This document shows positions 34,253 through 42,798 of a DNA stretch of 64,000 bases, one piece after another. A program made the translations under genes and the position numbers. The stretch is from Candidatus Daviesbacteria bacterium (GTDB lineage: Bacteria > Patescibacteria > Microgenomatia > Daviesbacterales > UBA10151). Position 1 is the stretch's first letter; the number at the start of each line of letters is the position of its first letter. The stretch covers positions 16,657 through 80,656 of the forward strand of contig JACPKM010000008.1 of the NCBI GenBank assembly GCA_016187025.1. The letters run 5' to 3'. Under the pieces are notes generated by a model. The model saw nothing but the letters and a program-made list of their open reading frames with translations, did not search any database and had not been told where the DNA came from.

Positions 34253-35242
34253 TTAGCCCTCTGCCAACTCTTCAGCAAATCTCCTTCTTTCTGTAGGGGA
34301 AAGTCTAATCCCATTAATAGCTTCTATTATAATCTGGGTTACCCGTTTGTAAGAGGTATTGTGAGCTTTGGCAATCTCAACAAATCCTTGTGCTTCCTCG
34401 TATGGAGCAATTCCAAACCGCCTCCTTAACATATCTGCATGCCTGTGTTTTAATGTTGCAAGCATTGCTTGGGTTTTTTCCTCAAGGCTTCCCTGTCTAA
34501 GATGAGCAAAAGCCTCATCTACAGTAGAATGATCACCGGCTACCATATCTACCAACCTATCACCGTCTGTTTCAAACGGATTAACTGGAGAAGTCAACGA
34601 CAACAAAGGGTTATTTTGCCATTCTAGCGCAGCTTTTGTGGTAGAATAACCCTCCCCACCCTCAGATGCTATCCTCTCTACAAGCTCTGCGGGAGTTAAC
34701 CTTATCCCCTCGCCTAACAACTCTGCGGCTAATCTGTTGGCGTGTTGTAAATCTTGACTAGCATTTGGAGGTATACGGACAACTCTTCCGCCGGTATCAT
34801 ACCCCCTTTCTATGGCCCGTTCTATCCTTGGGTGTGCATAGGTAGTTAAACTTCCCTTATCAGGATCTAAGTCGTCAACAGCTTTTACTAAGCCACACGC
34901 TCCATCCTGTACACAATCCGGAAAAGGCATATCACGTCTAGTAGAAAGACTCCTGGCTCTATCAATAACCAGTCTCACACAGGATAAAGCTAAAGTTTCG
35001 CGTGCAGCTTGTCCCTCGGATACACCCCATAACAACCCAGTTCTTATATCCTCTGGCAGAAATACACCCGTCCAGTTTAAAATCAAAGCTGCCAATCTTC
35101 CGGAGTGTTGAGTGCTAACTAGCTCTCTTTGTTGTTCGCGGCTTAAAAAACCCACACCAGTAGATACAAGATCTCTCCTCAATTGAATCATTGGGTCATC
35201 TAAGGGTATATTCTCCTCTGGTACCTGAGTTATTTTTTCCAT
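34253..35242 (-). CDS. Divergent sigma-70 family protein
   Basis: 329 residues. Region 2 is recognisable at about 85-150 (CVQDGACGLVKAVDDLDPDKGSLTTYAHPRI with the promoter-melting segment) and region 4 at about 265-315 (HADMLRRRFGIA, then a helix-turn-helix TSYKRVTQIIIEAINGIR); a region-3-like segment lies between. It is not the main sigma (no region 1.2 motif, altered 2.4) and not ECF (has a region 3). An alternative sigma factor is likely; target genes are unknown. It lies just upstream of the beta-glucan operon. Confidence 0.7.
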   Translation of the reverse strand: MEKITQVPEENIPLDDPMIQLRRDLVSTGVGFLSREQQRELVSTQHSGRLAALILNWTGVFLPEDIRTGLLWGVSEGQAARETLALSCVRLVIDRARSLSTRRDMPFPDCVQDGACGLVKAVDDLDPDKGSLTTYAHPRIERAIERGYDTGGRVVRIPPNASQDLQHANRLAAELLGEGIRLTPAELVERIASEGGEGYSTTKAALEWQNNPLLSLTSPVNPFETDGDRLVDMVAGDHSTVDEAFAHLRQGSLEEKTQAMLATLKHRHADMLRRRFGIAPYEEAQGFVEIAKAHNTSYKRVTQIIIEAINGIRLSPTERRRFAEELAEG

Positions 35243-35323
35243 TACAGTATTTTAAATATATTGGCACCTCTTGTCAAAAACTATTAGGATTAAAAGATAA
35301 ATTTTGGTAAAATATGCAGGTAT

Positions 35324-35395
35324 GGGTCGCTAGCTCAACGGTAGAGCACCGCCCTCTTAAGGCGGCTGTTCAGGGTTCGAATCCCTGGCGGCCCA
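35324..35395 (+). tRNA. tRNA-Lys (anticodon CTT)
   Basis: 72-nt cloverleaf: acceptor GGGTCGC/GCGGCCC with one G-T pair, D arm GCTC/GAGC, anticodon stem CCGCC/GGCGG with loop CTCTTAA, T arm CAGGG-TTCGAAT-CCCTG, discriminator A. CCA is not encoded. It reads AAG. TGGTAAAAT about 15 bases upstream is an extended -10. Confidence 0.95.
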
Positions 35396-35475
35396 CATTA
35401 ACTAACTCAAGTTTATCTCCCCAGACATCATAATAACTGCCATACCCTTTGTTTCTTGCTAAATATTCTACTTCT

Positions 35476-35850
35476 TCAAACACTTCCTGCATTGCTGATA
35501 CATCCACTTGATTTATCTATTTCAACAATTGCATGCAGCAAGTTATATCTGTCCCACTCATGAGACGTACCAACTAGAGCATATTTTTCAAATTTTGAGA
35601 TTTCCTGGATCGCTCTATTAGAAAGATCAATTTTTAACTGCTCGTATTTTTCGTAGTAATAGTCTTTTGCTTTTTGTTTAAATTTTTTTAGAGTTTTATC
35701 CTTAACAATTATGTAAATATCACAATCAGAATCATTTATACCTGCACTTTTTATGTGAGAGCCTGTAAGAAACATACCTAAGACCCAAGGCTCATCTTCC
35801 AGATCCCTTACTAAGCTTTTATAAAGACTAGATTGTTGTATCTCTATCAT
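35476..35850 (-). CDS. Nucleotidyltransferase-fold protein, probably frameshifted near its end
   Basis: 124 residues. The MNT-type active site is visible: FLTGSHIKSAGINDSDCDIYIIV (GS motif and DxD). Such proteins transfer nucleotides to proteins, RNA or drugs, often as antitoxins. After EIDKSSG the frame ends quickly, while the next frame stays open for about 45 codons with coding-like sequence (VDVSAMQEVFEEVEYLARNK), ending in the tRNA-Lys gene. A one-base indel at about 35505 would restore a longer protein. Confidence 0.6.
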   Translation of the reverse strand: MIEIQQSSLYKSLVRDLEDEPWVLGMFLTGSHIKSAGINDSDCDIYIIVKDKTLKKFKQKAKDYYYEKYEQLKIDLSNRAIQEISKFEKYALVGTSHEWDRYNLLHAIVEIDKSSGCISNAGSV

Positions 35851-35874
35851 TCCTGGTAGAAATTATATAAAAGT

Positions 35875-36618
35875 TTAGGAGCCGCCTTTTTGCCAATTTG
35901 CTTTTTTTATCATTGGGCCAAAGAGATCATTTTCAGGTTCGATAATAAGCTCATTGAGTTCCTCTTGAGTAGGATTTTTGTCTTGAAATTCAACAAATGG
36001 AACATCTTCTATTATTCCTATTGGAGTTTGTTCTGCACCTTCACCCATTACTGCTCCTGCACCGGCTGCTAACCCATTGATTATTCCTACTTTAGTATAT
36101 TTAAACTCTTTTCCGAATACATCCTTAGTTCCTGTAATATTTCTAATTGGCTTGAAGCCGCTATAGGCAATTGGTCCAGCTATTACTCCCCACTGCAGAG
36201 GAATTGCGGTCATATCAGTTATAACAACACCTACCTTTTTTATATTAAACTTATCCTTTAAAAATGCCCTGATTTGATTTGCGCTTTGTTGTGCATCTTT
36301 TGGCCACAGCACATAATAACCATTACCATTTGATTCATCTATCCCTGATGAATAAGTTAAATAATTTTTAGTGATAGTTATATACAGGTTGAATTTATGC
36401 TCCTTTGCAGGTATAAAAAACTGGGACTCTTTTTTTATTAGTTCATCAAGTTTATCTTTGTTAAGCTTTACAGCTCTTCCCTCACAAATTGCCACGATTT
36501 TTGAGGCTATCACAACTATGGATTCTTCTTTTAAATAAAGAATGTATTTATCCAGTACTCTTAATATATCTTTGTCTGAAATAGTGACCTTGTGAGTTTT
36601 AATAGCCTTTACAATCAT
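35875..36618 (-). CDS. CofE-like gamma-glutamyl ligase
   Basis: 247 residues of the F420-0:gamma-glutamyl ligase family (PF01996). Visible: VVIASKIVAICEGR, VVITDMTAIPLQWGVIAGPIAYSGF, INGLAAGAGAVMGEGAEQTPIGII. The family adds glutamate to F420-0 in archaea and actinobacteria; patescibacterial members have been suggested to act on folate instead. No other F420 gene is in the window, so the substrate is open. The GEGxEQTP motif that binds metal and nucleotide is intact. Confidence 0.85.
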   Translation of the reverse strand: MIVKAIKTHKVTISDKDILRVLDKYILYLKEESIVVIASKIVAICEGRAVKLNKDKLDELIKKESQFFIPAKEHKFNLYITITKNYLTYSSGIDESNGNGYYVLWPKDAQQSANQIRAFLKDKFNIKKVGVVITDMTAIPLQWGVIAGPIAYSGFKPIRNITGTKDVFGKEFKYTKVGIINGLAAGAGAVMGEGAEQTPIGIIEDVPFVEFQDKNPTQEELNELIIEPENDLFGPMIKKANWQKGGS

Positions 36619-36642
36619 GAATTAAGTTAAAAGTTAGTGTAA

Positions 36643-37314
36643 CTATTTAATAGCCGGTGAGATGGATTTTATTTGGGGTAATAATTTTTTGGAAATTAAA
36701 AACTTCAAAATAGATTTGACTACCAAATAAGAAACTGCAATACCAACAGCAAAAAGAACTCTTTCAGCAATCACAATAGGAATAAGGTTATTCCATACAT
36801 CCGCCGGCAGATTAAATGCCCAAATCCAGGCTGCTCCACCAACAGCATGGGCTGTAAAGGTTGCCCCCAAGCTACGCACTAGTAAAACATCTTTTCTAAA
36901 ATAGGCTATGAGAGGAATTATCCAAAATAGCCCGTAGTACCAGGCTTGTCTACCATATGGATGAAGCCAGAATAAAATCATGGCCAAAACTGGCACAAGT
37001 AGAATAGCTTTTTGGCTCTTATCTCTAGAAAAAGTAGCAAAGTAATATACAGCAAAAAGCATTGGGAAAAGTCTGACGATTGATCCTGCAGATATAGGAG
37101 TTTGATGGATTATATAGTTTAAAACCTCTACACCCAAAACCGTCACAATCCCCAAAATAGGACCTAAAAATGCTCCGGCAACAGGAGCAAAGAAATCAAA
37201 AAGAGTAAAGGAAACATTACTACCAGCAAGTTTGTTAAAAGGAATCTGAAAAACCACGAACCCAACAACTGCAAATAAAACTATAAAGATAAGTATACTT
37301 GCCTTAGATTTCAT
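36643..37314 (-). CDS. Six-helix membrane protein, ECF-transporter S-component-like
   Basis: About 223 residues with six hydrophobic helices. TLFDFFAPVAGAFLGPILG in the second helix is like the opening helices of S components that bind vitamins for energy-coupling-factor importers. No A or T component is nearby. I chose ATG 37314: the frame opens at 37350, but that overlaps a promoter whose transcript start would fall at 37314-37315. Substrate unknown; specificity by neighbours (CofE-like ligase) suggests a cofactor, a weak inference. Confidence 0.55.
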   Translation of the reverse strand: MKSKASILIFIVLFAVVGFVVFQIPFNKLAGSNVSFTLFDFFAPVAGAFLGPILGIVTVLGVEVLNYIIHQTPISAGSIVRLFPMLFAVYYFATFSRDKSQKAILLVPVLAMILFWLHPYGRQAWYYGLFWIIPLIAYFRKDVLLVRSLGATFTAHAVGGAAWIWAFNLPADVWNNLIPIVIAERVLFAVGIAVSYLVVKSILKFLISKKLLPQIKSISPAIK

Positions 37315-37321
37315 ACACATA

Positions 37322-37350
37322 TATTTATAAATTATCAGTCTAAATGTCAA
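37322..37350 (-). promoter_or_regulatory. Promoter deciding the start of the S-component-like gene
   Basis: Minus-strand -35 TTGACA (37345-37350, perfect), 17 bp spacer, -10 TAAATA (37322-37327), then 7 bases to ATG 37314. Leaderless geometry. Confidence 0.5.
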
Positions 37351-37357
37351 GCAGCAA

Positions 37358-38770
37358 CTAGATTTGCAAAGGCAAAACTTTCATAAGTTTTTCTTCAGAT
37401 TTTCTTAAATAAAAGATATTGTATTTTGGATAAAATAGAAATGTAGCTGGAGCATCCTCAAGTAAGGCTTTTTGGAAATCAAAATATCTTTCCTTTCTTT
37501 TCTCATCATCTGAGGTCTTTCTTGCATCTTCCAAATCCTTATCAACTCTGGCTGAGGAATAATTGCTTAAGTTTGTTTTTTTCTGGGTTGAATGCCAAAG
37601 AAAGTATTGATCAGGATCATCAGGAATAGTTTGAGTAATTAAAAGAGCCTGGAAGTTTTGAGGAATACCTGATTCTACTCTAAGCTTTGCATTCAAACCT
37701 AAATCTTTCCAGCTTGCAACAACCTTTTTACCTACATCTTCTAAATACGGTGTGGTAGTTAAAACTAATTCTTTTTTTAGTACCTCTTCACCTGCTGAGG
37801 CTTTTGCCCTTTGTAGAGCTTCTTGTGCTTCCTCTTTGTTTGCCAAATACTTTTTGGATTTTTTATCATAGGCCCAGGATTTGATAGCCAGCGGATTATT
37901 GGCAACCTCCATACCATCAATCTTAGGAGAAATAAAACTCAGTGCTTGTCTGATAGATCTGATACCAAGCAACTGTTCATTAGTATTGTATAAAACAGTT
38001 ACCAGTTCCTTAAAAAATGTTTTTTGATGAATTCTGATTTGAGGATTATCAGCAACTGAACTATTGTTTATCCCAAAAAGAGCATGAATTTCTCCTAATT
38101 TAAAGCCTGTTAAAGCAGTTTTCTCGTTTGGATAAAATCTGATATTTAGTTCAGGAAATTTACGCTCTATTGATTTTAACTTGAGCTTGGTAATGAAGAT
38201 CTTGCTTTTTTCTAATCCTACAAGCCGGTAAGGTCCCACTCCTATCAGTGTCCCTTTTTTAAATATCGGCTTTGTTAAAAGCGAGGGAAAAGGAGAATAA
38301 GAATCTTTAAGGTGAAACTCTACTATTTTTTCATCAGGATATTTTACCTCAACATTAGGGATCCCAAAATCAAGATCTGTAGACAAGACATCAGTATTAT
38401 CTACCCACTTTAAATTATTTTTTAACCTAAATTTAAAAACAGTAGCATCAGAGTTTGTTTCCCAACCAGTTACCAAATTCGCCTTGATCTTACCATCCTC
38501 AGCAGACTTTACCAATCCGTCTGAGAGTAGCTCTGCAACCTCTGTTGGCAAGTCATGGGTTTGATAAGTACCCACAAACCCTTGAGTCAGAACCTGTCTG
38601 GGTTGTAGAAAATCTAGCTTATACAAAAGAAAAGCTAGTATGAGTGAAGAAAATAGTGATATGAAAAAGGTTTTTTTATTTCTTTTTATGTAATGATAGC
38701 AGATTAAGTAAGCTATTGTAATTGAACGTAAGTTAAAGAAAAAAGGTATGTTTTTAGTTATCATTTCCAT
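37358..38770 (-). CDS. Membrane-anchored family 5 solute-binding protein (peptide-type), orphan
   Basis: 470 residues. N-terminal anchor helix (TFFISLFSSLILAFLLYKL), then an SBP_bac_5 fold: LVTGWETNSDATVFKFRLKNNLKWVD near the start and PDDPDQYFLWHSTQ...NYSSARVDKDLEDAR near the end are typical of oligopeptide/nickel-binding DppA/OppA proteins. It is shorter than OppA (about 540) and no permease or ATPase gene is adjacent. It could capture peptides for a transporter elsewhere or act in another way. Confidence 0.8.
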   Translation of the reverse strand: MEMITKNIPFFFNLRSITIAYLICYHYIKRNKKTFFISLFSSLILAFLLYKLDFLQPRQVLTQGFVGTYQTHDLPTEVAELLSDGLVKSAEDGKIKANLVTGWETNSDATVFKFRLKNNLKWVDNTDVLSTDLDFGIPNVEVKYPDEKIVEFHLKDSYSPFPSLLTKPIFKKGTLIGVGPYRLVGLEKSKIFITKLKLKSIERKFPELNIRFYPNEKTALTGFKLGEIHALFGINNSSVADNPQIRIHQKTFFKELVTVLYNTNEQLLGIRSIRQALSFISPKIDGMEVANNPLAIKSWAYDKKSKKYLANKEEAQEALQRAKASAGEEVLKKELVLTTTPYLEDVGKKVVASWKDLGLNAKLRVESGIPQNFQALLITQTIPDDPDQYFLWHSTQKKTNLSNYSSARVDKDLEDARKTSDDEKRKERYFDFQKALLEDAPATFLFYPKYNIFYLRKSEEKLMKVLPLQI

Positions 38771-38790
38771 GCAGTGAGAATTTGTAGAAA

Positions 38791-39006
38791 TTATACCACC
38801 AGGCCTACAAAAGCAAGAATAATAAAAACAACCGAAAGTCCAATTGTAATATAAAATAATAACTTTTCTGCTCCTCTTTTTGTTCTATAAAGAGAAAAAT
38901 CCCCTCCAAAAGCTGATCCTAAACCTGCTCCTTTTTGCTGAATTATTACCACCAATATCAGAAGAATTCCTACTACAATTTGTATTATATTAATTAAAGC
39001 TTGCAT
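38791..39006 (-). CDS. secG: Preprotein translocase subunit SecG
   Basis: 71 residues, two helices flanking the conserved cytoplasmic loop QQKGAGLGSAFGG. Accessory subunit of SecYEG protein export. Normal length. Sits between the solute-binding protein and a holin-4-like gene on the same strand. Confidence 0.93.
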   Translation of the reverse strand: MQALINIIQIVVGILLILVVIIQQKGAGLGSAFGGDFSLYRTKRGAEKLLFYITIGLSVVFIILAFVGLVV

Positions 39007-39055
39007 ATTAATTTTCCTATATTACTATTTTTCCCGGATAAAGTATAGAGAAAGA

Positions 39056-39457
39056 TCAGTGCATGAGCCAGTGTAAAAAATGGGTGATTATTCCTATTAT
39101 CAATGAGGCAATTATAGCAACCCACAAAGGCGTTAGTCCGAAAGGCGGGATTATAAAACCATTTATTGAGTAACCAGGAAAATCATATGGTAAAAGCATA
39201 AACTGAGGTAAAACTCTTGTTAGGGCAAATAGTGCCAGTACATTACTAACCCAGGCAAACAGTCCCAAGGTCAGTAGGTTCAAAGGTAAAAGCAAAATTT
39301 TTAAAACAGGCACCAGTACAATATTGATAACAGCAAAGGCTAATCCTCCCAGTAAAAGCGTCCTAAAACCTCCGGTAAAAGTTAATCCGCTGATAAGTTG
39401 TGTAGCAATCCAAAGAGATGAGAAATTAATTAAATAATATCTTACAAGTGTTTTCAT
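39056..39457 (-). CDS. Four-helix membrane protein, phage_holin_4_2 family (PF04020)
   Basis: 133 residues with four helices; GGFRTLLLGGLAFAVINIVLVPVLKILLLPLNLLTLG holds the family pattern (N and P in helix 2, LPLNLLTLG). Despite the name it is a chromosomal membrane protein of unknown function found widely in bacteria, not a sign of a phage. The stop is one base from uvrC, so cotranscription is likely. Confidence 0.85.
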   Translation of the reverse strand: MKTLVRYYLINFSSLWIATQLISGLTFTGGFRTLLLGGLAFAVINIVLVPVLKILLLPLNLLTLGLFAWVSNVLALFALTRVLPQFMLLPYDFPGYSINGFIIPPFGLTPLWVAIIASLIIGIITHFLHWLMH

Positions 39458-40726
39458 TTAGCTTACTAATATCTTATCACGTAATTTCCTATGATAGGAT
39501 AGAGCAAATCGGTGTGATTCATCTCTTAATTTTTGCAATAAACGAAGGGATAGGCTCCTTTTAGAAAGTTTAACAATCTCTCCCTCAGGCGGGTATAACC
39601 ACTCCAGTCTTTTTGCCAGGCCGTAGATAGGAACTTTTATTCCTTTTTTGTCTAACTCTTGTTTTACAGTCCTCACTTGTCCTCTGCCTCCATCTATAAT
39701 GATTAAATCAGGCATAGGCCACTCCAAATGTTTGAGTCTTCTTTGCATCATCTCCTGATGCATAGCATAATCATTAGGTTTTCCTGAGATTAAAATCTTG
39801 AATTTTCTATACTGCGACTTATCAACTTCTCCATCAGTTAAAACCACCATTGAACCAGTTGCGTTTTCTCCCTGAATATTGGAAATATCATAGCCTTCTA
39901 TCCTTTCGGGTAGTTTTCCTAGGTTCAAATCTTTTTGCAACTGCAGTAGTGAGATTTCTCTTTCATCTTCCAAAAAATTGGGGTTTTCTAAATAACTTTG
40001 TGTTCTATTTACCTGAGTCAAATACTCTATTCCTGCAATTGTCTTTTTAATTTTGGCTGCTTCCTCAAACCTTTGCTTATCTGCATCTAGCACCATTTCC
40101 TGTTGTAAACTTGTGACAAGATTTTCTTTCTTCCCTTCCAGTAAAAGTGCCAGGCGGTAAATATTTTTTCGGTATTCACTTTTGTCAACTTTGCCTATAC
40201 ATGATCCAGGACATAGGTTTAGATGGTAATAAAAACAAGGTCGTTGCCTTGTTTTATTACTTTTTTTGTCTCCCATTTGGCACCAGGGAAAAATCTTACG
40301 TAAATGCTTTAATGTTTCCTTTACTGTTCTTCCAGAAGGAAATGGACCAAAGTATTTTAGGCTATCTTCTAAATCTTTTTTTCTTGCTATAACAACCCTA
40401 GGGAAATCCTCTTTGGTAATCTTTATGTATAAATAATCTTTGTCATCAGTAAGTCTTATATTAAATGGCGGTAAATATTTTTTTATTAGATTTGCCTCAA
40501 GAATTAAAGCCTCCAGTTCAGACTCAACAATAATTGTCTCAACTTGATCAATCTGCCAAACCATTGAAGATACTCTCAAAGGAGGGCGGCCTGAAAAATA
40601 TGAGGAAACCCTTGTGATTAGATCAATTGCTTTTCCTACATACAAAATCTTCCCGCTTCTATCTTTGAAAATATACACTCCCGGCTTGTGAGGAAGCTTG
40701 TTTTTGTCAATAAATGCAGGAATCAT
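39458..40726 (-). CDS. uvrC: Excinuclease UvrC, short form without the C-terminal HhH domain
   Basis: Makes the two incisions in nucleotide excision repair with UvrA and UvrB (both in this window). Residues 10-100: GIY-YIG nuclease (PGVYIFKDRSGKILYVGKA). About 200-235: UvrB-binding motif (DKQRFEEAAKIKKTI). About 265-420: RNase H-like endonuclease (IEGYDISNIQGENATGSMVV, DLIIIDGGRGQ). The chain stops at 422 residues soon after ESHRFALSYHRKLR, lacking the roughly 150-residue (HhH)2 end of E. coli UvrC. Overlaps the transglutaminase gene by 4 bases. Confidence 0.92.
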   Translation of the reverse strand: MIPAFIDKNKLPHKPGVYIFKDRSGKILYVGKAIDLITRVSSYFSGRPPLRVSSMVWQIDQVETIIVESELEALILEANLIKKYLPPFNIRLTDDKDYLYIKITKEDFPRVVIARKKDLEDSLKYFGPFPSGRTVKETLKHLRKIFPWCQMGDKKSNKTRQRPCFYYHLNLCPGSCIGKVDKSEYRKNIYRLALLLEGKKENLVTSLQQEMVLDADKQRFEEAAKIKKTIAGIEYLTQVNRTQSYLENPNFLEDEREISLLQLQKDLNLGKLPERIEGYDISNIQGENATGSMVVLTDGEVDKSQYRKFKILISGKPNDYAMHQEMMQRRLKHLEWPMPDLIIIDGGRGQVRTVKQELDKKGIKVPIYGLAKRLEWLYPPEGEIVKLSKRSLSLRLLQKLRDESHRFALSYHRKLRDKILVS

Positions 40727-42720
40727 TTCACCAACTTCTTACCTTTCGCTACCTCTTCTGTCCCGCTTCGCCTTGTACCAGAAATCGGTACTTGGCTTCG
40801 CGGGATAAACCCTTTTCTAAATATAAATATAGATAGAATCACAATATAAACCGAGGTTAACAAAACCAAAACGGCGGTCAGCAAAATAGGAGTTGATCTG
40901 ATCAAAATAAAAGGCTTTACTTCAATATTTTTAGTAACATTTTGACTTCCAACCTTTACAGATATTTGGTCTGAGAATGAATCCAGAACTGTTTTTGATC
41001 TTACACTGAATTCAAACTCAGCACTTCCAAATGCCGGGATAGGACCAGTGCTTAGTTTATCATGCCTAATAAATATAAGATTATTTCCAGATGCTGAAAG
41101 CAGGTTAGATGAATATACTCCATTACCTTCATTGGTTATTTTAATTTTTAGTGGCTGAGTAAATCCAGCAAGTATTGGATCTGGAGTAATTATTTCAACA
41201 TTGAGCTGAGGTTTTAATAAAAAGTCTCTGTCTGATAAAGTTGCTTTGACATCTTTAGCTTCTTCCTGATTTGGTGTCCGTGGATTACCAGCCTCACCAC
41301 CCAATTTATATGCTCCTGCTGGGATTGGATACTCAGAAGAAAAACCCTTTATCACAAAAGTAAGATGATTTAAATCCAGCTTATTAAAATAATCGACCCC
41401 ACCTGTGGTATTTTCCCAGGTTGGATCAACCATAACCCAACCGTTTTTTTCATCCCAATATTCTGGCCAAGAGTGGAGAATATCTGTTTGGGCAGATGAA
41501 GGCCTAAGCTTTTCATTTGAGGTGTAGGCAAACCCGTTAAGCTCCCTTGCTGGAATATTGGCAGCCCTTAGCAGGGCAATAAACAAATCTGTAAATTCCA
41601 TACAAACAGCATTTTCCGGATTGTTTAAAGCAGTAACTGCTCCATATCTTTGAATTTCTTTGTTTATTCTGCCTAGATCATATTTTAAGGTATCTACCAC
41701 ATATCTATATATTAACCGGACTTTTTCTTGTGGATCAGTTGGTGGATCCTGCCCTAATATTTCTGATAGGGTATTTTTGATAATAGGATTATCTTTTTCC
41801 CAATACTTTTGACTGCTAGTGTATTTTTCCCTTAACTGTGAGGAAAGCTTAGAAAAATTTGCTTTTGAGCTAGTATATAGTTTGGCTGAGCCGATTACCC
41901 GGACATCCATCTTTTCTCCCTTTACTAACCTATACCAGGCTAGATAATTACCATCCTCATCAACTGTTACATTAACTGGCTTAGGGTTTATCCGCTGAAA
42001 AATTACATCCTGATAAGCAGTGTCAGGTGGAAGGGCAATATTTGTAACAATTGGAACCAGTTTGTCATTTTCTAAATGATAACTTAAATCAAAATCAAAC
42101 AACTGGTAATCCCCAAAGCTTGCTGATACCCCAGAGTTTATTAGCTGATCCTTTTCAAATGTTAAAAACCTTCTGTTTTGATTACTGCTTTCATTTTTTG
42201 GCGTGGGACTTATCAGTGATAGTTCCCCAAAGCTAACAGGAACAGAAATTGTCATATTATAGGAATCTAAATTGGTGGATGATGAAATCTTTGGCGCTCT
42301 TACCTCCCAAACCTTACCCTGTTTTTCTGCAAAATCCTTTGATTTAAACTGCAGTATCCAGGGAAGTTCCTTGTTTATACCGGCAACCTCTTGATTAAAT
42401 TTGACAGTAATAACTGTAGAAGTATCTTTTTGCTCAACACTTGTTTCCATGGGACCAGACTGGTCCGAAGCCTGAACATCACTTATTTGAGTAGTACCAA
42501 TTGTTAGCTTAAACTGATTTGCATAAAACTTGCTGGTAAGATTTTTCAGGGAAATCTTTTCAGTAACTGTTGTAATCCCGGCCTCATCTACATCAAATGT
42601 AACATTGTAGGATGTAGCAAACTCCTCCCCAGCAAAGGTTTTGGAGGGTAAAAGTAAAAAAATATAAAATAGAGAAAGGGCAAACAATACCAGCTTAAGA
42701 GTTCTCATAGCCGTAAACAT
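40723..42720 (-). CDS. Secreted membrane-anchored transglutaminase-like protein
   Basis: 665 residues. Signal peptide (LKLVLFALSLFYIFLLLP), a beta-rich N-terminal half (about 30-290), a transglutaminase core at about 340-450 with Cys in AVCMEFTDLF, His in DILHSWPEYW and Asp in WVMVDPTW, a further beta domain, one C-terminal helix and a short basic tail. An outside cysteine protease or cross-linking role is expected. The last about 20 codons are formed by a 45-base hairpin repeat, which suggests the tail was rewritten by an insertion. Confidence 0.8.
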   Translation of the reverse strand: MFTAMRTLKLVLFALSLFYIFLLLPSKTFAGEEFATSYNVTFDVDEAGITTVTEKISLKNLTSKFYANQFKLTIGTTQISDVQASDQSGPMETSVEQKDTSTVITVKFNQEVAGINKELPWILQFKSKDFAEKQGKVWEVRAPKISSSTNLDSYNMTISVPVSFGELSLISPTPKNESSNQNRRFLTFEKDQLINSGVSASFGDYQLFDFDLSYHLENDKLVPIVTNIALPPDTAYQDVIFQRINPKPVNVTVDEDGNYLAWYRLVKGEKMDVRVIGSAKLYTSSKANFSKLSSQLREKYTSSQKYWEKDNPIIKNTLSEILGQDPPTDPQEKVRLIYRYVVDTLKYDLGRINKEIQRYGAVTALNNPENAVCMEFTDLFIALLRAANIPARELNGFAYTSNEKLRPSSAQTDILHSWPEYWDEKNGWVMVDPTWENTTGGVDYFNKLDLNHLTFVIKGFSSEYPIPAGAYKLGGEAGNPRTPNQEEAKDVKATLSDRDFLLKPQLNVEIITPDPILAGFTQPLKIKITNEGNGVYSSNLLSASGNNLIFIRHDKLSTGPIPAFGSAEFEFSVRSKTVLDSFSDQISVKVGSQNVTKNIEVKPFILIRSTPILLTAVLVLLTSVYIVILSIFIFRKGFIPRSQVPISGTRRSGTEEVAKGKKLVK
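40761..40805. repeat. 45-base imperfect palindrome inside the transglutaminase gene end
   Basis: Arms TCCCGC-TTC-GCC-TT-GTACC and GGTAC-TT-GGC-TTC-GCGGGA pair around AGAAATC, interrupted only by symmetrical TTC/TTC and TT/TT mismatches. The CCCGCTTCGCC core recurs at 48384-48394. It encodes part of the protein's C-terminal tail. Confidence 0.7.
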
Positions 42721-42764
42721 TGTAACAAATCAACCCAAGCTAAGCTAATCCTTTATCGTCAGCT

Positions 42765-42783
42765 TGCAACCTTAAAGGTTGCA
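42765..42783. repeat. REP-like hairpin, left of the transposase
   Basis: TGCAACCTT-A-AAGGTTGCA, a 9-bp arm palindrome ending 15 bases before the RAYT start codon. Same core (CAACCT...AGGTTG) as at 43469 and 48301. Confidence 0.75.
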
Positions 42784-42798
42784 GCGTAAACTAAATAT

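Noticed and set aside
37315..37350. Longer start of the S-component-like protein
   Set aside because: The region holds a perfect -35 and a -10 box that would place transcription after this start.
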